Origin: Bacteroidota bacterium
Lineage (GTDB): Bacteria; Bacteroidota; Bacteroidia; UKL13-3
NCBI GenBank assembly: GCA_947460565.1
Contig: CANHJJ010000010.1
Coordinates: forward strand, 1-19,521
Reading direction: 5' to 3'
DNA: 19,521 nucleotides
The translations under genes and the position numbers were made by a program. The stretch's first letter is position 1. Every line of letters starts with the position of its first letter. Shown here piece by piece: positions 14,133-19,521 of this stretch. The notes below the pieces were generated by a model, which had not been told where the DNA came from, searched no databases, and was given only the letters and a program-made list of their open reading frames with translations.

Positions 14133-15227
14133 TTATTTTTTACCATTGTATCCAAGAGAAATTCCTATTCTCCATCCATCAGAATTAGGTAAGCTTGCCC
14201 AGATATTTACTGGAATATTCAATTTGCCACTCTTTAATGTCCTACCAATGGCAATAATTAAAGCAGAGTTTAATGAAAGGGAGCCTCTGTTATCTAATTT
14301 AGATGTTTTTGTGTAGTCTTTCACTCCCATGGTAAATAGTTGATCACTTGTATAAAATTTACCATTTACTTCCCCTCCATCAATTCTTTTAAGGATACTA
14401 AAGGTAGGACCAATTCCAATTTCCCAACCACGTTTATTGTTTCTAAAACCATTCAAAAAAGTCAAACTTGGTATAAATAGTTGGTGGTCAACACCGGTTA
14501 TCATTGGGATAAATTCAACCAAAGCTTGAAAGTTTCCTTCGTTCAAGTATTGCTTTTCAAATTGGTAACCAAATTGAAATGCGCTTGGATAGGTGTTATA
14601 GCCTCCACTTTCGTTACTCGCACTAAATACATCTGCTTCTTTACCAAACATAAAGGCATATCCAAATCTTGGTCCACTTAGGTTTACTTTGTTTTTTGTA
14701 GGATTATTTAACGCACTCTCGTAATCGTTGCGCTTGGTTAATTTATTCCATAAATCATCGTTTACCGGTTTTCCAAACATTCTTTTAATACTGCATCCGA
14801 TGATTTGTTGCAGTTCGGTTGGCACATCGATATATTCTTCAATACTTGTTTTTTCTACCGATCCATTTGCTACATTAATCAATCTAAAAGTGGCGATAAT
14901 GGTTTGTCCATACAACTCAACACTGCCAGATAACATATAGTTTGTTTTTATGGTATTACCTATTTCTAACAAACACATTTTACCATAACAGTTGGTGATG
15001 TTTAATTTGTTTTTGTCTATTAAGTACATCACATCATAGCGGTCGGTTACGTCAAAGGTATCGAGTTTATCAACCTCTATACGGGTTAGATTTCCTAGTT
15101 GTGATGGGTCCATTGGTAGGCCTTTGCTATCAATGTTTAAAATGGTTAATGTTGGTTTTACTTTTTGTGCAAATGCAAAGCTTATCAAACTTATGAATAA
15201 AGCTACTAAACAAATTGATTTTTTCAT
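14133..15227 (-). CDS. Exported CsgG/FlgO-like protein with C-terminal barrel-like region
   Basis: An exported protein of 364 residues from the preferred start. The ATG at 15227 gives a classic signal peptide (MKKSICLVALFISLISFAFA, then QKVKPT). An in-frame ATG at 15269 would add 14 non-signal residues. The first half (about 20-160) resembles the CsgG/FlgO/TolB-N-like alpha-beta domain, with TLTILNIDSKGL, LTRIEVDKLDTFDVTDRYDV, YMLSGSVELYGQ and IIATFRLINVANGSV. The second half has alternating aromatic and Gly-rich strands (GPRFGYAFMFG, WEIGIGPTFSIL, GWRIGISLGYNG) like a small outer-membrane beta-barrel ending in aromatic/Gly strands. It has no lipobox, unlike CsgG itself. A role at the outer membrane is inferred. 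It may share a transcript with the small membrane protein gene downstream. Confidence 0.75.
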   Translation of the reverse strand: MKKSICLVALFISLISFAFAQKVKPTLTILNIDSKGLPMDPSQLGNLTRIEVDKLDTFDVTDRYDVMYLIDKNKLNITNCYGKMCLLEIGNTIKTNYMLSGSVELYGQTIIATFRLINVANGSVEKTSIEEYIDVPTELQQIIGCSIKRMFGKPVNDDLWNKLTKRNDYESALNNPTKNKVNLSGPRFGYAFMFGKEADVFSASNESGGYNTYPSAFQFGYQFEKQYLNEGNFQALVEFIPMITGVDHQLFIPSLTFLNGFRNNKRGWEIGIGPTFSILKRIDGGEVNGKFYTSDQLFTMGVKDYTKTSKLDNRGSLSLNSALIIAIGRTLKSGKLNIPVNIWASLPNSDGWRIGISLGYNGKK

Positions 15228-15314
15228 GGCTTTTATTGTTTTAAAAATATGCTTCAAAGGTGTATCCAACTCAAAAACATTAATAATGGCCTAAATCTTA
15301 TTTCAATTTATTTT

Positions 15315-15410
15315 TTGCAAGGAATGCAAATTAATTTTTAAAAAAGCATCAATAGCTGTTTTACTTGCATATGCTGCAACTTGATTTGCAAAATTGCAAA
15401 TAATGCAATT
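15315..15410. promoter_or_regulatory. Cluster of TGCAA motifs in divergent spacer
   Basis: Within 96 bp there are seven TGCAA occurrences counting both strands (near 15315, 15325, 15365, 15375, 15387, 15395 and 15404). They include the 18-nt near-palindrome ATTTGCAAAATTGCAAAT at 15384-15401 (8-bp arms, 2-nt spacer). It lies in the 423-bp spacer between the divergently transcribed CsgG-like and glycosyltransferase genes, and looks like a multi-site operator. The rest of the spacer (15410-15607) holds no gene I can support. Confidence 0.4.
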
Positions 15411-15607
15411 TTTGTATTTGTTTGAATTCGAAATAGTAACTGTGAAAATTAGTTTACGTCCTTTAATAGGTAAAAACTTCTAGTATTGCGATGATCAATT
15501 TGTTCAGTAAATCAGTTAATTTGGCAAATAGAAATTTGGATTTTACCTGTAGTATTATTATGTTGTTGATTATCAGATGTTGTTTTGCAATGAATTACAT
15601 AAAATAG

Positions 15608-15639
15608 TTTGTTCGAATAGGCCTTCAAACATACATTTG
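15608..15639 (+). promoter_or_regulatory. Promoter: TTTG-N20-TACATTTG
   Basis: TTTG at 15608-15611 and TACATTTG at 15632-15639 match the Bacteroidota -33/-7 consensus with a 20-nt spacer. The glycosyltransferase ATG is 12 nt downstream, giving a very short leader. Confidence 0.65.
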
Positions 15640-15650
15640 TACCAATATTG

Positions 15651-16835
15651 ATGCAAATACATTATATATTTTTTTATTTGTTATATGGCTATCTCATTTT
15701 TACTAGCACCTACATGCTAGTGTGTGCCATTGCATCCAATTTTCCAAGGAAAAAATTAAAAAATACCTTTACTAACTTTAATAGGAAGTTTGCCATTATT
15801 GTTCCAGCCTACAAAAATGATAAAGTGATTAAGGAAAGTTTGGCTGAGAATCTCAAAATTGCCTACCCTGAAGAGTTGTTTAAAATAATTGTTGTTGGCG
15901 ATCATTTGAAAACGGAAACTATTGAAGAACTCAGGAAAACAAAAGCTGAAGTCTTGGATATGCATTTTGAACACAGCGCAAAATTAAGGTGTGTAAAAGC
16001 TGCCTATGATATTGTAAAAGAGGGTGATTTCGATAATGTAATCGTCATAGATATTGACAATGTGATGGAGCCCAATTATTTGTATAAGTTAAACCAAAAG
16101 TTAACTCACCATGTGGTTATTTTGCAAACCCATCGCGTGGCAAAAAATTTGGATACTGCTGTATCCATTTTAGATGCTATTAGTGAAGAAATTAATAATT
16201 CAATTTTCCGTAAAGGGATGCAGAATTTAGGATTACATTCAGCTCTTATAGGCTCTGGTATTGTGTTTAGAAGGGATTATTTTCTTGATAAACTCATGGG
16301 CTTTAAATCGGTTGGAGGTTTTGATAAAGAAATTGAAGTCGAAATTGGTAAAGAGAACTTGTTTGCTTACTATGACGATAATATCTTTTTGTTTGACGAA
16401 AAGACCCGTCTTTTCTCAGAATTTCAGTCTCAAAGAAGAAGATGGATGTCCGCTCAATTGTTTTACCTCAGAAAAAATTTGCTTAAATCCTTGTGGGCAC
16501 TGATATCAAAAGGCAATGTACATTATTTTAATAAAATTTTGCAGTTCATGCTTCTTCCAAGGGTTTTGATGTTGGGTTCAACATTTTTATTTTTTGTGCT
16601 TCACTATTTTGTCCTTAGTTACTTTTTTGTTCCTGCGGCTGCAAGTTTTTTTATCACATTGACAGCATTTGTTATAGCGGTTCCTTTCAAGTTTTATAAG
16701 CCTAAATATCTTAAATCGCTTGTATATGTGCCCTTCTTGTTTTTAACGGTATTGAAAAGTTTGACCAAATTAAAAGGAGCAAACCGTAATTTTATTCCTA
16801 CTCCTCATCACACTTCGGAGGAAGATATTAAATAG
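15651..16835 (+). CDS. Processive-type family 2 glycosyltransferase
   Basis: A membrane-bound GT-A glycosyltransferase of 394 residues. One N-terminal helix (about 4-28) is followed by a cytosolic catalytic domain. This domain has FAIIVPAYKND (48-58), the metal-binding DxD motif DID (134-136), a GSGIVFRRDYF acceptor-region motif (201-211) and QRRRW (261-265), the Q(Q/R)xRW motif of processive beta-glycan synthases. Two to three C-terminal membrane helices (about 295-365) follow. The motif set points to polysaccharide synthesis with extrusion through the membrane, but single-sugar transfer to lipid carriers is possible. I chose ATG 15651 over the in-frame TTG just before it because of its spacing to the promoter. 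The sugar is unknown. It is followed after 42 nt by a secreted amylase gene. Confidence 0.87.
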   Translation: MQIHYIFFYLLYGYLIFTSTYMLVCAIASNFPRKKLKNTFTNFNRKFAIIVPAYKNDKVIKESLAENLKIAYPEELFKIIVVGDHLKTETIEELRKTKAEVLDMHFEHSAKLRCVKAAYDIVKEGDFDNVIVIDIDNVMEPNYLYKLNQKLTHHVVILQTHRVAKNLDTAVSILDAISEEINNSIFRKGMQNLGLHSALIGSGIVFRRDYFLDKLMGFKSVGGFDKEIEVEIGKENLFAYYDDNIFLFDEKTRLFSEFQSQRRRWMSAQLFYLRKNLLKSLWALISKGNVHYFNKILQFMLLPRVLMLGSTFLFFVLHYFVLSYFFVPAAASFFITLTAFVIAVPFKFYKPKYLKSLVYVPFLFLTVLKSLTKLKGANRNFIPTPHHTSEEDIK

Positions 16836-16838
16836 TTG

Positions 16839-16846
16839 TATTTTTG
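16839..16846 (+). promoter_or_regulatory. -7 element TATTTTTG before the amylase gene
   Basis: TATTTTTG fits TAnnTTTG and begins 4 nt after the glycosyltransferase stop, 31 nt before the amylase ATG. No clear -33 TTG is seen, so co-transcription with the glycosyltransferase remains possible. Confidence 0.5.
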
Positions 16847-16877
16847 ACAACTCAATTCATCTTCATACCATATTTAA

Positions 16878-18707
16878 ATGAAAAAAAATATCCTACTGTT
16901 TTTGGCAATAATGCCTAGTGTTTTAATTGCCCAGCCCTCAACAAAATGGTGGAATCAATCTGTCTTTTATGAAATGTTTGTTCGTAGCTTTTATGATAGC
17001 AATGGAAATGGAATAGGTGATTTTAATGGAATAACAGCTAAATTGAATTATTTGAATGATGGGGATTCTAGCACTAATACAGACCTAGGCATCAATGCCA
17101 TATGGTTGATGCCAATCAATGCTTCACCAAGTTATCATGGTTATGATGTAACTGATTACAAAGCTGTAAACCCACAATATGGATCGGCTTCTGAATTTAA
17201 AAATATGGTGAAGGAGGCTCACAAAAGAGGCATCAAAATAGTAATTGATTTTGTTATTAATCATACATCAAGCCAACATCCTTGGTTTGTGAAAGCGGTG
17301 GCAAATGATCCATTCTATAGAGACTTTTATCGATGGAGCGCTACCAAGCCTAACTACAAGGGGCCATGGGGACAAGATGTCTGGTATTCAAAAAATAATA
17401 GCAACTATTACGCTTTGTTTTGGAGCGAAATGCCTGATTTGAATTATACCTATCAGCCTGTGAAAGATAGTATATTCACTGCTGCTAAGTATTGGCTGGA
17501 TAGCATGGATATTGACGGATTTAGATTAGATGCCGCTATGTATTTGTATGAGTCTGGAGCTAATCTTATGAATCAGCCCGAAACCTTTCAATTCTGGTCG
17601 CAATTCAATACCTATATCAAGTCAATCAAACCAAATGTGATGACAGTCGGAGAGGTTTGGACAAATACAAGTACAGTGGTACAATATAATCACAAGCTAG
17701 ACTATTGCTTTGAATTTGAATTAGCAAGTTCAATTCTAAGTGCTGTAAAATTTGCAAACGCTGGATATGTTAGGCAGGCAGCCCAATATGCTTATGATAA
17801 TTTATTGAATAATGAATTTGCCACTTTTTTAACCAATCATGATCAAAATAGGGTATATGATGAACTTGGTGGAAATGATGGTAAAATGAAAGCGGCTGCA
17901 AGTATGTACTTGGCCCTGCCAGGTATTCCTTATATCTATTATGGCGAAGAAATTGGTTTAAGAGGCAGCAAGCCTGACGAGAACATAAGAACTCCTATGC
18001 AATGGAATAACAATACATATGCAGGTTTTAGTGTTGCAAAACCATGGCAAAGTGTAAACAGCAATTACCCAAGTTATAATATAGAAACCATGTCTGCTGA
18101 TAGCAATTCGCTTCTGAATCACTATAAAAAATTAATTGCTATTAGGAATCAAAATGTGGCATTAACGATTGGTACTTACCAAAATATTTTAACAGGTGAT
18201 TCTTCAGTATATGCCTTCACACGACAATCTGGAAATCAAAAAATCCTTGTAATGGTAAATACCTCCTCAAGAAGTATTTCAAACTTAGCCATAAGCACCT
18301 CACTAACTGGTTTATCTGATGGTAATTATTCATTATTCGATTTGATGAATAAGCGCAAAAAGGAATCAATGATATTGTCAGCTTCTTTCGCTGATGGTCT
18401 TTCATTGAATCCTTATCAATGTAAAGTGATGCTTATCGAATCTGCTACTAGTGTGAAAGAGATTGAAGCCAATGTCCAGTTCAATTTATATCCAAATCCA
18501 GCTAACGAGGAGATACAAATCGAATTGTTAAACACTGCCTCAGATAAAGATTTTGCTGTGTTTATTTTTGATGCTTTAGGAAAAGAGTTGAAAAGAATTG
18601 AGATGAAGAAAAGTCCTTTCCATACCATTTCTGTTGCAGATTTGAAACCAGGCTTTTATTACATTAGGCTTAATAATGGAATAGCAAAAAGCTTTGTGAA
18701 GAAATAA
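16878..18707 (+). CDS. Secreted GH13 alpha-amylase-like enzyme with T9SS sorting domain
   Basis: An exported alpha-glucan hydrolase of 609 residues. The signal peptide (about 1-18, ending LIA) is followed by a GH13 (beta/alpha)8 barrel (about 23-420). Conserved region I is DFVINH (124-129). Region II is GFRLDAA with nucleophile Asp218, region III is VGEVW with acid/base Glu259, and region IV is FLTNHDQNR with Asp322. The segment LNYLNDGDSSTNTDLGINAIWLMPI and SYHGYDVTDY is typical of subfamily GH13_36-like enzymes; subfamily assignment is by pattern only. An all-beta domain C (about 440-525) precedes a type A T9SS sorting domain (about 533-609: FNLYPNPANEEIQIELL, FDALGKELKRIEMK, LKPGFYYIRL). 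It should act outside the cell on starch-like or maltooligosaccharide substrates. All catalytic residues are present. Confidence 0.95.
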   Translation: MKKNILLFLAIMPSVLIAQPSTKWWNQSVFYEMFVRSFYDSNGNGIGDFNGITAKLNYLNDGDSSTNTDLGINAIWLMPINASPSYHGYDVTDYKAVNPQYGSASEFKNMVKEAHKRGIKIVIDFVINHTSSQHPWFVKAVANDPFYRDFYRWSATKPNYKGPWGQDVWYSKNNSNYYALFWSEMPDLNYTYQPVKDSIFTAAKYWLDSMDIDGFRLDAAMYLYESGANLMNQPETFQFWSQFNTYIKSIKPNVMTVGEVWTNTSTVVQYNHKLDYCFEFELASSILSAVKFANAGYVRQAAQYAYDNLLNNEFATFLTNHDQNRVYDELGGNDGKMKAAASMYLALPGIPYIYYGEEIGLRGSKPDENIRTPMQWNNNTYAGFSVAKPWQSVNSNYPSYNIETMSADSNSLLNHYKKLIAIRNQNVALTIGTYQNILTGDSSVYAFTRQSGNQKILVMVNTSSRSISNLAISTSLTGLSDGNYSLFDLMNKRKKESMILSASFADGLSLNPYQCKVMLIESATSVKEIEANVQFNLYPNPANEEIQIELLNTASDKDFAVFIFDALGKELKRIEMKKSPFHTISVADLKPGFYYIRLNNGIAKSFVKK

Positions 18708-18722
18708 AATTGTATAAGTTTG
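18693..18722 (+). promoter_or_regulatory. recG promoter: TTTG-N18-TAAGTTTG
   Basis: TTTG at 18693-18696, inside the end of the amylase gene, is followed after 18 nt by TAAGTTTG at 18715-18722. This fits the Bacteroidota consensus and gives a 47-nt leader to the TTG start at 18770. Confidence 0.55.
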
Positions 18723-18769
18723 GGTTATGTGATTTTTTTACAATGTGATTTAATTCAAAGCATTTACAA

Positions 18770-19521
18770 TTGTTTTTAAAAACACCCATAGAATATCTGA
18801 AAGGAGTAGGTCCTGCAAAAGCAGAAATATTGCAAAAAGAATTGCAGATTTTTACTTTTAATGACCTCTTGTATCATTTCCCTTTTCGACATGTGGATAG
18901 GAGTAAAATATACAAGATTAGTGATATAGATATGGTTAATTTGCCTTACATTCAATTAAAGGGCAAAATATCCAATATGCATACTGTTGGAAAAGGCTCA
19001 GCCGAGAGGCTTGTTGCCGATTTTAGTGATGGAACTGGTGTGATAGAATTGGTTTGGTTTCAAGGTGCAAAGTGGATTAAACAGAGTCTTAAATTTGGTA
19101 AAGAATACATTGTGTTTGGTAAGCCTGCTGAATTTAATAGAAGTTATAATATAGTTCACCCTTCATTGGACGAGCCTGAGGATGCAGCCAATAAAATGTA
19201 TTTGCACATTCAACCTTTTTATAATGTGAGTGAGAAGATGAAGGCTAGAGGGCTCGATTCAAAAGCCATCATGAAATTGTTGAATCAATTGATTTCAGAT
19301 AGTCGTTTTGATGTGGAGGAAACCCTTCCTGATTATCTTATCAAAAATGAAACATTACTCGACCGCAGACAATCCTTAATCAATATACATTTCCCCGAGT
19401 CTCTTAATAAATTAAATGAGGCACAAAAGCGATTGAAATTTGAGGAGTTGTTTTATGCCCAATTGAAAATTTTGCGTTTCAAACAAAACCGAACTCAGTT
19501 ATATAATGGCATTCAATTAAC
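18770..19521 (+). CDS. recG: ATP-dependent DNA helicase RecG, N-terminal part
   Basis: The first 250 residues of RecG, the fork-reversal and branch-migration helicase. The frame begins LKTPIEYLKGVGPAKAEILQ, the helix-hairpin-helix-like leader typical of Bacteroidota RecG. It continues FNDLLYHFPFRHVDRSK and then the OB-fold wedge domain, with IQLKGKISNMHTVGKG, LVADFSDGTGVIELVWFQG and YIVFGKPAEFNRSYNIVHP. LPDYL and the helical FPESLNKLNEAQKRLKFEEL FYAQ region precede the helicase core, which lies beyond the window. The frame is open to the last base. An in-frame stop at 18746 leaves no ATG before the conserved leader, so TTG at 18770 is the best start. Confidence 0.95.
   Translation, partial: MFLKTPIEYLKGVGPAKAEILQKELQIFTFNDLLYHFPFRHVDRSKIYKISDIDMVNLPYIQLKGKISNMHTVGKGSAERLVADFSDGTGVIELVWFQGAKWIKQSLKFGKEYIVFGKPAEFNRSYNIVHPSLDEPEDAANKMYLHIQPFYNVSEKMKARGLDSKAIMKLLNQLISDSRFDVEETLPDYLIKNETLLDRRQSLINIHFPESLNKLNEAQKRLKFEELFYAQLKILRFKQNRTQLYNGIQL

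Overview
The window comes from a low-G+C member of the Bacteroidota, most likely a gliding or T9SS-bearing environmental lineage (Flavobacteriia, Chitinophagia or Sphingobacteriia grade). Four things point there. Two secreted proteins end in type IX secretion (type A) sorting domains. Recurrent TAnnTTTG promoter elements, several with a TTG or TTTG about 18-20 nt upstream, sit before genes and a tRNA. Shine-Dalgarno sites are largely absent. The gene content includes a DUF349 protein, a GCTDPxAxNYNP-type secreted protein and a Bacteroidota-type HMG-CoA lyase.

Layout. Positions 1-3915 (+) are the end of a surface-polysaccharide export/assembly cluster: a 5'-truncated Wzx-like flippase, a Wzz-like chain-length/co-polymerase protein and an O-antigen ligase/polymerase-like membrane protein. 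The last two overlap by 8 nt. Two envelope or secreted proteins follow: a small lipoprotein (3981-4373) and a T9SS-exported propeller-like protein (4417-5658). Positions 5684-5988 hold a minus-strand tRNA-Gly(GCC) / tRNA-Leu(UAA) pair with a clear promoter and a terminator. Positions 6060-11599 are minus-strand housekeeping genes: a DUF349 repeat protein, a SAM-dependent methyltransferase, a phosphoglucosamine-mutase-type enzyme (glmM-like) and ychF. A divergent + strand HMG-CoA lyase-like gene follows (11696-12553).

Positions 12554-13675 are the accessory part. They hold a decayed IS3-type orfA on the + strand (in-frame stops plus frameshifts) meeting an intact IS3-type orfA on the - strand that has lost its orfB, with AT-rich non-coding DNA on both sides. 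Next on the minus strand come a small conserved-looking membrane protein (13676-14068) and an exported CsgG/FlgO-like protein with a probable C-terminal beta-barrel (14133-15227). The divergent spacer at 15228-15650 carries a dense cluster of TGCAA motifs. The + strand then has a processive-type family 2 glycosyltransferase, a T9SS-exported GH13 alpha-amylase-like enzyme and the N-terminal third of RecG, which runs off the end.

I do not see an obvious new multi-gene system. The points most worth a second look are the orfA-only transposase locus beside a dead orfA, the TGCAA cluster in the divergent promoter region, the terminator hairpin that ends 8 nt before the methyltransferase start codon, and the exported CsgG-like/barrel protein. 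Three genes (the O-antigen ligase-like gene, the glmM-like gene and recG) appear to start with TTG, so ATG-only gene calling would misplace or miss them.
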